Shown here in pieces: positions 1 through 7,859 of a stretch of DNA of 64,000 bases. Location: the NCBI GenBank assembly GCA_023423045.1, contig JAFAGA010000008.1, forward strand, positions 94,688 through 158,687, given 5' to 3'. Position 1 is the first letter of the stretch, and every line of letters begins with the position of its first letter. The notes under the pieces were generated by a model, which worked only from the letters and a program-made list of their open reading frames with translations, was not told where the DNA came from and did no database searches. The position numbers and the translations under genes were made by a program. The stretch is from Bacillota bacterium. GTDB lineage: Bacteria; Bacillota; Clostridia; Lachnospirales; Lachnospiraceae.

Positions 1-1140
1 GGAAAGGGACACCATCAATCCCAGCATACTTCTCTGTCCTGATACATATTTAAAACATAGGAGAGAAAATACAATAAATACAAGTGTAATACCGATGAAT
101 GCAATCCAACCGTATCTATGAGTCAGCGCAGTCAGAACCAGATCCGTATCAAACCAGGAGATCGATAATACATCATTGCCATATTGCCGGGGCAGACTTC
201 CACGGCCTGCAAACAGTGCACCGGACATCAGATCCCGTATCATGGTCATCTGGTATCCTCTGGGATCGGATACAGGATCAAGCATGATCCTAAACCGTTC
301 AAACCGATAGGGATACTGCAAAAATATAATTCCGATTGAAACCACCGACAAAGCTACAGGCCCCAGCAGAAAAAGCAGCTTCTGCTTCATACCAATACCG
401 AACCATCCTCTTCTTATTGCAGCAAACAGCAAAATCAGGGTGGAAAAAGTATACAGCACGAAGCCGCTGACGGAAGGAACTGCCAGCAATATCCCTGCAT
501 AAGGAAGATACGCTGCCAAACAAAGCAGCATCCCTTGGGCTCCCTTGCCCCTCATCGCATAGAGAAACAGGGAATATGCCAGGGGAAATATCAGGGTTAA
601 ATAGACCAGGCTAAATCCGGTATGTGCAAAAATAAACCAGGCTCTGCCGTTTACCTCAGAGGATAGGAAAAACATGGTCAAACTAAGGAATAAAATCATA
701 AAATAACATGCCTTTGGGTATTTCGCCAACACTGTAAAATCCAGAAAGTAAGATGCAAGGAATATCACCATGGCTATCACAAAGGGAATTAGGCTAAAAT
801 TCTCCAAAAAGGGTCCGCCTCCGTGAATGAAATATTTTATCCCTGCCCCCACCAGCATCAAAGCCGCTGTCAGCAGAAGCAAAATCCATTGAGGCCTTGG
901 TTTATACGTTTTATCCAGCTCTATCCCGACATGGACCGCATCGCCCATCTGCAGAATAGCCTTCTGGGTTGCAGCCTCCTCCTCTTCTCCCTGGGACATA
1001 TAATAATCCCTTTGGTCACAGAGATGATCCTCAATCTCATGCGCTATGCCGGCGTGTGCTTTTTTCCACCGGATTTGATCACAGACGGTTGTACTGTATT
1101 TTTTGAACTCATCCAAGGACGGCAATGCTGACACCCCCAT
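1..1140 (-). CDS. FtsW/RodA/SpoVE-like membrane protein with N-terminal permease-prefix domain (3' partial)
   Basis: The frame is open for 380 codons from an ATG at 1140 to the left edge, so the C-terminus lies outside the window. About 60 cytosolic N-terminal residues carry the HEIEDHL-type signature seen in 'permease prefix domain 1' proteins. A series of hydrophobic segments follows. Near residue 300 there is an RDLMSGALFAGRGS stretch, followed by a WFDTDLVLTAL segment. This order resembles the loop of SEDS proteins (FtsW, RodA, SpoVE), which polymerise or handle lipid II. The start overlaps the end of the upstream PadR gene by 32 bases, so the two are probably one transcript. PadR-linked SEDS-like proteins with this prefix are known from Lachnospiraceae, but their role is not established. 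The family call is fairly firm; glycosyltransferase activity is inferred only. Confidence 0.72.
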   Translation of the reverse strand, partial: MGVSALPSLDEFKKYSTTVCDQIRWKKAHAGIAHEIEDHLCDQRDYYMSQGEEEEAATQKAILQMGDAVHVGIELDKTYKPRPQWILLLLTAALMLVGAGIKYFIHGGGPFLENFSLIPFVIAMVIFLASYFLDFTVLAKYPKACYFMILFLSLTMFFLSSEVNGRAWFIFAHTGFSLVYLTLIFPLAYSLFLYAMRGKGAQGMLLCLAAYLPYAGILLAVPSVSGFVLYTFSTLILLFAAIRRGWFGIGMKQKLLFLLGPVALSVVSIGIIFLQYPYRFERFRIMLDPVSDPRGYQMTMIRDLMSGALFAGRGSLPRQYGNDVLSISWFDTDLVLTALTHRYGWIAFIGITLVFIVFSLLCFKYVSGQRSMLGLMVSLS

Positions 1141-1456
1141 TCAATACCTTGTTGACTGCGGTACTATACTCCTTCCATTCCTGCCGTTTCCCTGCCAGAA
1201 GTTTTCTGCCCTTGGAAGTTAAGTGGTAGTATTTTCGTATCTTAGCCCCATCTGCTCTCTCTTCATATACCTCCACCATGCCCCCCTTCTCCAGAGTGTG
1301 CAGGATTGGATACAGGGTACCGGCCTTCAGCCGGAAGGTATCATCCGATTTTCTTGCAAGAGTTTCAATCATCTGATATCCATACATATCCTGTTCCTCA
1401 AGCAGCTTCAGAATAAGTGTCGTCGTACTGCCCGTAATCAGGCTTTTATCAATCAT
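1109..1456 (-). CDS. PadR-family transcriptional regulator
   Basis: This 115-residue protein has the PadR winged-helix pattern: a helix with LKLLEEQDMYGYQMIE, then FRLKAGTLYPILHTLE as recognition helix and wing, then a short C-terminal dimerisation helix. It matches the short (PadR-s1) subfamily in length. PadR proteins are usually repressors that release their operator on binding a ligand. It is the first gene before the FtsW-like membrane protein and overlaps it. The gene is preceded by a consensus promoter with two identical dyads (see 1478-1526), which makes autoregulation of this pair very likely. The ligand is unknown. Confidence 0.92.
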   Translation of the reverse strand: MIDKSLITGSTTTLILKLLEEQDMYGYQMIETLARKSDDTFRLKAGTLYPILHTLEKGGMVEVYEERADGAKIRKYYHLTSKGRKLLAGKRQEWKEYSTAVNKVLNGGVSIAVLG

Positions 1457-1477
1457 AATATTTCGCCCTCCTTTATA

Positions 1478-1526
1478 TATAGATTATCTATACACACATT
1501 ATATATAGATAATCTATATATGTCAA
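1478..1526 (-). promoter_or_regulatory. PadR promoter with two operator dyads
   Basis: On the minus strand TTGACA (1526-1521) and TATAAT (1503-1498) are separated by exactly 17 bases, a fully consensus sigma-A promoter. The dyad TATAGAT-N-ATCTATA fills the spacer at 1504-1518. A second copy lies at 1478-1492, between the -10 box and the ribosome binding site AAAGGAGG. Centres are 26 bases apart. Two identical sites, one in the spacer and one over the transcript start, are what an autoregulating repressor would use. Assignment to the adjacent PadR protein is inference. Confidence 0.85.
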
Positions 1527-1587
1527 TAGAGTTATTCTCCCTCCCAGTAAATATCCATACCCTATATTCCCCGCCGGCAGCCGTTGT

Positions 1588-1777
1588 GATATAATGAAAG
1601 CGGAACGAGCATGATCAAGCTTGCTTGAATCATGCGACTGGAGCAACAAGATCATGAACACGGTTTATATTCATGATACAATAAAAGCATAGTGAGCATG
1701 CTGCAAGCTTGCTTGTGAGTATGCGAGCGGAGCTGAAGATCATGAACACGGACTGTGTTCATGATATAATGAAAGCG
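1588..1777. repeat. Tandem palindromic intergenic repeat, about 87 bases per unit
   Basis: Two diverged units (about 1588-1674 and 1675-1761) and the start of a third follow one another. Each begins GATAYAATRAAAGC, has a central GCAAGCTTGCTTG-like core or close variant, and ends with ATCATGAACACGG and its inverted partner TTCATGAT. The hairpin at 1739-1765 is the clearest arm. The same layout occurs in the opposite orientation at 9665-9790. No reading frame is conserved across the copies. This looks like a dispersed, structure-forming intergenic repeat (REP-like). Apart from it and the PadR operators, nothing else was recognised between 1457 and 1902. Confidence 0.75.
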
Positions 1778-1902
1778 GAATCGGGAATTGCAAGTATTGC
1801 AATGCAATATTAAATGAAGAAATCCGTTAGAAAATGTACAAAAAAACAATGATCTTACGAAGTCCTTTTTGTTATAGTAATCTTGGAAAGGAGAAGAGGC
1901 AT

Positions 1903-2733
1903 ATGGAATGGGTCGATAGAATGAATCAGGTAATAGACTATTTGGAAGCTCATCTATGTTATGAAATTAGTCCGGAAGAAATCAGCCGGATTATGGCATG
2001 CCCCTACTCTGTGTTTATGCGGTCCTTTGCGCCTATCACAGGAATCCAGCTCTCGGAATATCTGCGCCGCAGACGGCTGACCTGTGCCGCATACGATTTG
2101 CAGACCACGCAGCAGAGAATCCTGGATATTGCCATAAAATACGGTTATGATTCTGCGGATGCTTTTACCGCTGCCTTCAAGCGGATGCACGGCCTTACAC
2201 CCCAGGAGGCGCGCAGGCCCAATGCCCAATTAAAATTCCATGCCCGCTTAACTTTCACATTCATGATTACAGGAGGAGAAGAAATGATCTACAAAATAAT
2301 TGAAAAGAGCACCTTCCAGGTGCTCGGTATCAGGCGTACCACGCCTTACGGCGGGGGTACCTGGGCTATCGTAAAAGCAGACGGTACCGCGGACAGGATG
2401 AAAAAAATCAGCGGTCATCATTGCAATCTGGGCCTCTGCTTCGGCTTTGACCCTTCCGGCAACAACGACTACATGTGCGGTATCGAATATAGCGGTGAAC
2501 CGATCCCCGGATTTGATTATTATCAATACCCGGATCTGACCTGGCTGATCTTCAGTGCAAAAGGCTCCATATCCGCAGGCTGCCTTGGTCAGACCTGGAA
2601 ACGAATCTACGGCGAGTTCATGCCGCAGAGCGAATATTGTCAGATGGACCTGCCAACGATTGAAAACTACATTCAATGGGATGAAGCCCTGGATCTATGC
2701 CATGTGGATATCATGATTCCCGTACAAAAGTAA
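1903..2733 (+). CDS. AraC-family regulator with GyrI-like effector-binding domain
   Basis: The start at 1903 is chosen because GGAAAGGAG lies just upstream. An in-frame ATG at 1834 lacks a ribosome binding site. The 276-residue protein has a double helix-turn-helix in residues 1-105 (SPEEISRIMACPYSVFMRSF; ILDIAIKYGYDSADAFTAAF; HGLTPQEAR), typical of AraC/XylS members with N-terminal DNA binding. Residues about 125-276 form an effector-binding (GyrI/SOUL-like) domain that usually binds hydrophobic or cationic small molecules, as in Rob and BmrR. It stands alone, convergent with the downstream diguanylate cyclase. The ligand is not predictable. Confidence 0.9.
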   Translation: MEWVDRMNQVIDYLEAHLCYEISPEEISRIMACPYSVFMRSFAPITGIQLSEYLRRRRLTCAAYDLQTTQQRILDIAIKYGYDSADAFTAAFKRMHGLTPQEARRPNAQLKFHARLTFTFMITGGEEMIYKIIEKSTFQVLGIRRTTPYGGGTWAIVKADGTADRMKKISGHHCNLGLCFGFDPSGNNDYMCGIEYSGEPIPGFDYYQYPDLTWLIFSAKGSISAGCLGQTWKRIYGEFMPQSEYCQMDLPTIENYIQWDEALDLCHVDIMIPVQK

Positions 2734-2753
2734 GGATGAGAATGGCTTTCTCT

Positions 2754-4010
2754 CTATGCCTCATATAGTCTGAAGCCTCCTCCTCCCTCATACTTCACCT
2801 GATACATTGCCTTATCGGCATAATACAGCAGACCGTTTGTCTCCATTGCATGCTCCGGATACAGGCTGACTCCAATACTGATGGTAATATGGATTGGGAT
2901 ATCTTTATAAACGATGACTTCATTCACTGCCGTCTGAAGTCTCTTTGCCAGAGCGCTTATATCATCCTTCTTCTGAATTCCCGTCTGCAGTACCACGAAT
3001 TCATCACCTCCAAGCCTTCCGATCTGGTCTGTCTCCCGCAGCACCAGCCGTGCTCTGTCCGCTACCCGGCGCAGCACCAGATCCCCGGCTTCATGCCCAT
3101 ACTGGTCGTTGATGTTCTTAAATTTGTCAATATCAAAAAGCATAATAGAAAACCGAGTCCCTTCCCTTAGAGCGCGCCGGATTTCATCTTCCATGAACAT
3201 TATTATGCTAGCCCGGTTGGATATCCTGGTAAGCGCATCGTATCTGGCGAGCCACGCGATCTTTTCTTCGTTCAGCTTGCGCTGCGTAATATCACGAATA
3301 ATATGAATTCGGAACTCTCCTCTTTTTGTATGGGTGCTTTTTGCGCTGACCTCCACCGGGAAGGAGGAACCGTCGCTGCGCATATGGGTGCACTCAAATA
3401 CAACTCCGTCTCTGTCAGCCTGCTCCATCTGCTCTTCAAAATCATGATTGGTAAAGGGATGGCGGATATCCTGTATTCTCATAGAAGTCAGCTGCTCTCT
3501 GGTGTAACCGTATTCATCGCAGGCGCGCCTGTTGGCATTGACAATCCGCCCGTCTTTTCTGATGTATAAAATAATATCGTGGGCATTTTCAAACAAGACC
3601 TCATGAATCCGAAAGGCATCATGGGCTTTTTTTTGAAGAGTGATCTCCGTGAAGAGGATCACTGTTCTATTTTCAGCGGAATTGTAAGAGCTGATTAAAA
3701 AATACTTATCAATTTTTTCAAAAAGGAACTCAAACCGCACCACAGCTTCCGATTTGGGCATGTTTTGTGAAAACTGATACCAGTTATCATCCAATACCCG
3801 CAGTACCTGGCGGATGCTTTTCCCAATCACCTTGCTGCCCGGCAGCCCTGTGATTGTTTTAAATCTCCGATTGATTTCAAGTATCACATAATCACATGGC
3901 TCTCCCTGCTCATTTCTGATAATATCCAATAGTGCATAACCCTCCAGCATGGCATTATACATAATGGAGGTATATTTTTTCCTGGCGTATTTTTTTCTGG
4001 CTTCCTTCAT
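2754..4010 (-). CDS. PAS-PAS-GGDEF diguanylate cyclase
   Basis: This 418-residue soluble protein has PAS-like domains at about residues 15-125 and 135-250 and a GGDEF domain from about 255 to the end. The active-site motif RLGGDEF is intact. A RETD inhibitory I-site lies five residues before it, so the enzyme is predicted to make cyclic di-GMP and to be product-inhibited. FDIDKFKNINDQYGHEAGD, with the metal and guanine contacts, is also complete. No membrane segment or signal peptide is visible, so the signal is probably cytosolic (redox, flavin, heme or small ligand). An HD-GYP remnant elsewhere in the window (53.6 kb) is the only other cyclic-di-GMP-type gene seen. Confidence 0.93.
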   Translation of the reverse strand: MKEARKKYARKKYTSIMYNAMLEGYALLDIIRNEQGEPCDYVILEINRRFKTITGLPGSKVIGKSIRQVLRVLDDNWYQFSQNMPKSEAVVRFEFLFEKIDKYFLISSYNSAENRTVILFTEITLQKKAHDAFRIHEVLFENAHDIILYIRKDGRIVNANRRACDEYGYTREQLTSMRIQDIRHPFTNHDFEEQMEQADRDGVVFECTHMRSDGSSFPVEVSAKSTHTKRGEFRIHIIRDITQRKLNEEKIAWLARYDALTRISNRASIIMFMEDEIRRALREGTRFSIMLFDIDKFKNINDQYGHEAGDLVLRRVADRARLVLRETDQIGRLGGDEFVVLQTGIQKKDDISALAKRLQTAVNEVIVYKDIPIHITISIGVSLYPEHAMETNGLLYYADKAMYQVKYEGGGGFRLYEA

Positions 4011-4416
4011 TCGTCATCCGCCTTTCTCATCTGTTCTGTCTGCTGTTAAACCCTGTATAAAAGAAATCTGTTCCGGTCCTTTGGAATAAAAAAGGAGCTT
4101 CTCTCCGGCATATGCTAAAAAGGTTCTCCTATAGAAATATTTGTCAGCCCATCCTATACCGCCTTATTCAGAACGGTTCCGGACTGCTCCTCAGCCATCA
4201 AAATAAGTCCGGGATTGCTGACCGGCATGATTACATACCGGCATAGATAAAAGAATACATTGTGTCTATCTTAACCATAATTATAATCGAAAATCGTCGA
4301 AATGTCTATCATCCCCGGAATCTCATTATCGCAGATATTCAGCTGAGCCTGTCACACGAAAAACCGCCACATTGCTGTGGCGGTCCCGACCCTTCACCTT
4401 CCTAAAATATATTTTT
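4011..4416. other. Intergenic region with little recognisable content
   Basis: This 406-base gap holds the terminator of the ABC importer operon at its left side in minus-strand sense (4359-4384), and presumably the promoter of the GGDEF gene. I could not place a convincing -35/-10 pair. A 24-codon minus-strand frame (about 4158-4232) has no visible ribosome binding site and no recognisable similarity. Nothing else is supported. Confidence 0.4.
4359..4384 (-). terminator. Rho-independent terminator of the nickel/peptide-type ABC operon
   Basis: ACCGCCACA pairs with TGTGGCGGT around a four-base loop and is followed on the minus strand by a short T run. It lies 33 bases past the stop codon of the last ATPase gene. 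Confidence 0.85.
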
Positions 4417-5013
4417 CTATAATTCTACGATTCGATGGCAGATCCTTTCCAAAAGTGCCCTGTCATGACTTATCACTCCCACCCCTATTCCATGTTCCTT
4501 TGCATAGCCCAGTACCGCATCCCATAGCTGCACCTGAGTCACCGCATCCAGCATGGAGGTCATCTCATCTGCAATCAGAAATTTTGTTTTTTCATTGAGC
4601 ACCCGAAGGACGCAAAAGCGCTGGAGCTCACCGCCGGAGAGCTCCGTCGGCCATCTGTCCAGCCAGCTCTCCTTGATCCCCAGGGCTTTTATAAACTTCA
4701 CCGGCGGTTCCGCAGCTTCGCACATGATTTTTCTCATTTTCCATTTGGGGTCGACTGCTTTTTCCGGATGCTGGAGTATCAGCTGTACCGGATGATATCC
4801 CGGGAAGCTGGAACCCTCTGCTCCTTCGATTGTTACACTTCCTGCCTTCGGCACAAGATATCCCGCAAGAATCTTTGCCAATGTTGTTTTGCCGAAGCCG
4901 CTTGGAGCAAAGATCCCAGCAACCTCCCCGCTTTCAAGGCTGAAGTCTATCTCTGTAAGAACGGGTTTTTTGCCGTCATAATCAAAGCAGATACCCTGGG
5001 CCTTAAGTCGCAT
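4417..5013 (-). CDS. ABC transporter ATP-binding protein (NikE/DppF-like, short)
   Basis: This is the second ATPase of the importer, 198 residues. Walker A is APSGFGKTT, the ABC signature is LSGGELQRF, Walker B ends in LIADEMTS, and the H-loop is VISHD. It lacks the C-terminal cysteine-rich oligopeptide/dipeptide (oligo_HPY) extension present in its partner, which is common for NikE-type subunits. Its start overlaps the end of the preceding ATPase gene by 11 bases, implying translational coupling. It would power import together with the permeases at 6025-7856. Confidence 0.9.
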   Translation of the reverse strand: MRLKAQGICFDYDGKKPVLTEIDFSLESGEVAGIFAPSGFGKTTLAKILAGYLVPKAGSVTIEGAEGSSFPGYHPVQLILQHPEKAVDPKWKMRKIMCEAAEPPVKFIKALGIKESWLDRWPTELSGGELQRFCVLRVLNEKTKFLIADEMTSMLDAVTQVQLWDAVLGYAKEHGIGVGVISHDRALLERICHRIVEL

Positions 5014-5944
5014 TGCCGCACCTCACCTTTCCGCCGCGCAATTCTCTGAATTCCGGTATCCCTGCACTGCATTGCTCCGTTTTCTCTCCGCATCTTTCGT
5101 AAAAGCTGCAACCGGAAGGTATTTCGTCCGGAAGCGGCTGGGTTCCCTCAATCGGAATGAATTCCCTGGTTGGCAGGGCACGCAAAAGCGCCCTGGTATA
5201 CGGATGGCGCAGCCCCTCCCCATTGCCGGTAAAATCCACAGCCCTGGCTGTTTCCAGCGTACTACCTGCGTAGAATATGGATATCCTGTCGGCAATCCTT
5301 AAAGCCGCATTGATATCATGGGTTATCATCAGTACCGCCTTACTGCTGTCTGCAAGCTCTCTAAAATCCTTCAGAACCTCTTCTAATGCCGCCTCGTCCA
5401 GCCCGGGCGTCGGCTCGTCTGCAACGATCACCTTACAGTCTGTGGCAAGTGCTGTACTTAAAAGCACCTTTCTTGCCATCCCTCCCGAGAGCTGGTGGGG
5501 ATAATATTCCTCCACCTCATCCCCAAGCCCATATTTGTTCAGCAGTCTTCTTACAATACTCTTTCTCGAAGGGGTGCCCACCTCCCGGGCGGAGATTCCG
5601 ATCTGCTTTTTTACCTTCATCAATGGATCAAGGTAATTTACCGATTGGGGAATCAGAACAATTTCCCGGCCGCGCAGCTTCTCTTTGTCTTCCTTTGTCA
5701 GAAGCCGGTCTTTGAACAAAATACTCCCTTTCACAACCGCATTTTCCGGAAGTATTCCCAGGATGGCATGGGCCAGAAGACTTTTGCCGGAACCGCTTGA
5801 GCCTACCACCGCAAGGATTTCTCCCTCATATAAATCAATATCCAGATTGGTGATGACTTTAAGCTCACTCCGCCTTAAGCCCTGAGTATACTGTGAAAAG
5901 CTCACTCCCAATCCTTCCACTTTTAATATCGGTTTCCTTTCCAT
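5003..5944 (-). CDS. ABC transporter ATP-binding protein (NikD/DppD-like)
   Basis: This 313-residue nucleotide-binding subunit has Walker A GSSGSGKS near residue 50, signature LSGGMARK, Walker B IVADEPTPGLD and an H-loop ITHD. The C-terminal 40 residues carry the SGCSFYERCGEKTEQC cysteine pattern of the oligopeptide/dipeptide transporter C-terminal domain. GGAGG sits just before the ATG. It is the fourth gene of a five-gene minus-strand operon (binding protein, two permeases, two ATPases). Confidence 0.93.
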   Translation of the reverse strand: MERKPILKVEGLGVSFSQYTQGLRRSELKVITNLDIDLYEGEILAVVGSSGSGKSLLAHAILGILPENAVVKGSILFKDRLLTKEDKEKLRGREIVLIPQSVNYLDPLMKVKKQIGISAREVGTPSRKSIVRRLLNKYGLGDEVEEYYPHQLSGGMARKVLLSTALATDCKVIVADEPTPGLDEAALEEVLKDFRELADSSKAVLMITHDINAALRIADRISIFYAGSTLETARAVDFTGNGEGLRHPYTRALLRALPTREFIPIEGTQPLPDEIPSGCSFYERCGEKTEQCSAGIPEFRELRGGKVRCGNAT

Positions 5945-6024
5945 TCCCTGTCCTCCATTCCGGCATCCTCTTCCTCTTTTTGTTTAACACAGCTATCTTC
6001 CTAAACTTAGCTCAATTATCCGGA

Positions 6025-6870
6025 CTAGTTCCGGTATGCTGTCTTGGGATTCAGCATGGTTTCAATATTCTTACCAAGCCGGTCAACCAGCATGGAGACG
6101 GACACAAGGGAAAGCCCCGGAAAAAAAGCCAGCCACCACTTTCCGCTTGTAAGATATTTCATAGACTCCGACAGGATCACTCCGATTGCCGGTTCGTGGG
6201 GCGGCAGTCCAAAGCCAAGAAAGGTAACAGAGGCTTCATGGAGTATCGCATGCGGAAAAATCAGAACTACTCCGACAATCAGCTGAGGGATGATGTGGGG
6301 GAAAACATGTTCCCGCGCGATATACCATCCGCTCTTACCCAGCTGCCTTGACACCTTAGTATATTCCGCTTCCTTAATCTGCATTACCTCTGCTCTGATC
6401 ACCCTGGTTAAGGAAGTCCAATGGGTGAGAGTGACTCCGGTCACAATTCCTTTGAACCCTCCTCCGCATGCCATAGAGATCAATATGATTACTATTGCAT
6501 GGGGTATCGAAAGCATCAAATCGATGAGCCAGGACAGGAAAGCATCCGTCTTTCCGCCGAACAGCGGACCGGCAATCCCCAGTACCACCGCAATGATACC
6601 ACTGATCACAGCGGACAGCATTCCTATGCTGATACTCAGGGAAAGTCCCTTCAAGGTGCGAAGCAGCATATCTCTGCCTGTCCAGTCGGTTCCGAACAGA
6701 TGGTGCCGGGAGGGCGGCTGGAAAATATCATCAAGATCCACCAGCAGCGCATTCTCACCGACCAGGCTCCCGATGAAAAGTACCGTCAGAAATATCGCCG
6801 TCAAAAGTCCTATTTGAAGCATCGTTTTTTCCCGGATCCCCAGCTTGGGGAAATGCCTGATCTTGTTCAT
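6025..6870 (-). CDS. ABC transporter permease (NikC/DppC-like)
   Basis: This 281-residue integral membrane protein is of the binding-protein-dependent permease type. Hydrophobic segments start near residues 15-38. The coupling-helix EAA-like region (EYTKVSRQLGKSGWYIAREH) is at about residues 185-205. The N-terminal DDIFQPPSRHHLFGTDWTGRD stretch is characteristic of the DppC/NikC subfamily, where the HLFGTDxxGRD motif is conserved. The start overlaps the upstream permease gene by 4 bases (ATGA). Confidence 0.93.
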   Translation of the reverse strand: MNKIRHFPKLGIREKTMLQIGLLTAIFLTVLFIGSLVGENALLVDLDDIFQPPSRHHLFGTDWTGRDMLLRTLKGLSLSISIGMLSAVISGIIAVVLGIAGPLFGGKTDAFLSWLIDLMLSIPHAIVIILISMACGGGFKGIVTGVTLTHWTSLTRVIRAEVMQIKEAEYTKVSRQLGKSGWYIAREHVFPHIIPQLIVGVVLIFPHAILHEASVTFLGFGLPPHEPAIGVILSESMKYLTSGKWWLAFFPGLSLVSVSMLVDRLGKNIETMLNPKTAYRN

Positions 6871-7856
6871 AGGCTTCGCCCCTCCTTAATCCTTGGATCA
6901 ATCTGCCGGTACAGCAGATCCGCTGCCAGATTGCCTGTATATATAAATAATACGCTGATTATAGTGATTCCCATTAATAGCGGTACATCCCCGCGGAGCC
7001 CTGCCTGCACCACGGCCCCACCAAGCCCGGGGTAGGAAAATACCTGCTCCACAAATACCGCTCCTCCGAACAACTCCCCAAAGGATAGAAACTGCAGGGT
7101 TATTGCCGGCAGAGAGATATTCTTAAGAACATGATAAAAGATAATCTCCTTCTTCGACTCTCCTCTGGCCCTTGCAAAGATGATAAAATCCTCGGTCAGA
7201 ATTTCTACTGTTTTCTCCCTTGTATGCATGCAGATATTGGCTATTCCCACCACCGCCAGGGTAAGGGAGGGAAGGATCAGGTGCGACACTCTGTCCGCCA
7301 GGCTTACTTGGGAAGAAACCACTCCCAGCGGCACGGACAGCCCTACCGGAAACCAGCCTAAGCCCACGGAAAATATCATCACAAAGAGTATTCCAAGCCA
7401 AAAAGCAGGCGTGGATATCAGTATATGGCAATATGCCCGAATTCCCTTGTCTATGAGCTTTCCCTCATTCATCCCGGCCAGAACACCCAGCACAAAGCCG
7501 ATGACACCTGACAGGACCCATGCAATTCCCATCAGCGCAAGTGAGGTGAGAAATTTCTGTCCGATTACCTCCATTACCGGGCGGCGGTATATGAGGGAAT
7601 CGCCCCAATCTCCTTTTATCATAGAACCAAACCAGGACAAAAAGCGTTCCAGAGGCGGCTTGTTTAATCCCCATTGCTCTGCAATCAGCGCTCTCTGCTC
7701 CGCTCCCACCTTGGTGCTCGTGCCCACATAGGCAGTGATCGGATCAATTGGCGATAGTTCCATCAGCAAAAAGGTCAGTATGCATACCGACAGAAGCAGC
7801 ATTAAAAGCTTTACTGCTTTTCTTAATAAAAACACAGCCAGACTATTACCTTTCAT
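6867..7856 (-). CDS. ABC transporter permease (NikB/DppB-like)
   Basis: This 329-residue permease has about six membrane segments and the N-terminal LLMLLLSVCILTFLLMELSP stretch typical of DppB/NikB proteins. The EAA region around ARARGESKKEIIFYHVLKN contacts the ATPases. It begins three bases after the stop of the binding-protein gene and overlaps the next permease by 4 bases, so the operon is tightly packed. Confidence 0.93.
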   Translation of the reverse strand: MKGNSLAVFLLRKAVKLLMLLLSVCILTFLLMELSPIDPITAYVGTSTKVGAEQRALIAEQWGLNKPPLERFLSWFGSMIKGDWGDSLIYRRPVMEVIGQKFLTSLALMGIAWVLSGVIGFVLGVLAGMNEGKLIDKGIRAYCHILISTPAFWLGILFVMIFSVGLGWFPVGLSVPLGVVSSQVSLADRVSHLILPSLTLAVVGIANICMHTREKTVEILTEDFIIFARARGESKKEIIFYHVLKNISLPAITLQFLSFGELFGGAVFVEQVFSYPGLGGAVVQAGLRGDVPLLMGITIISVLFIYTGNLAADLLYRQIDPRIKEGRSL

Positions 7857-7859
7857 TCC

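Noticed and set aside
1588..1777. CRISPR array
   Set aside because: Repeats are 87 bases, diverged, palindromic and without unique spacers; no cas genes are present.
4158..4232. 24-codon minus-strand frame upstream of the ABC operon terminator
   Set aside because: No ribosome binding site, no recognisable similarity and too short to support.
6290..7731. Several 170-200-codon plus-strand frames across the nickel/peptide-type permease genes
   Set aside because: All lie antisense to intact permease genes, lack ribosome binding sites and have no family features.
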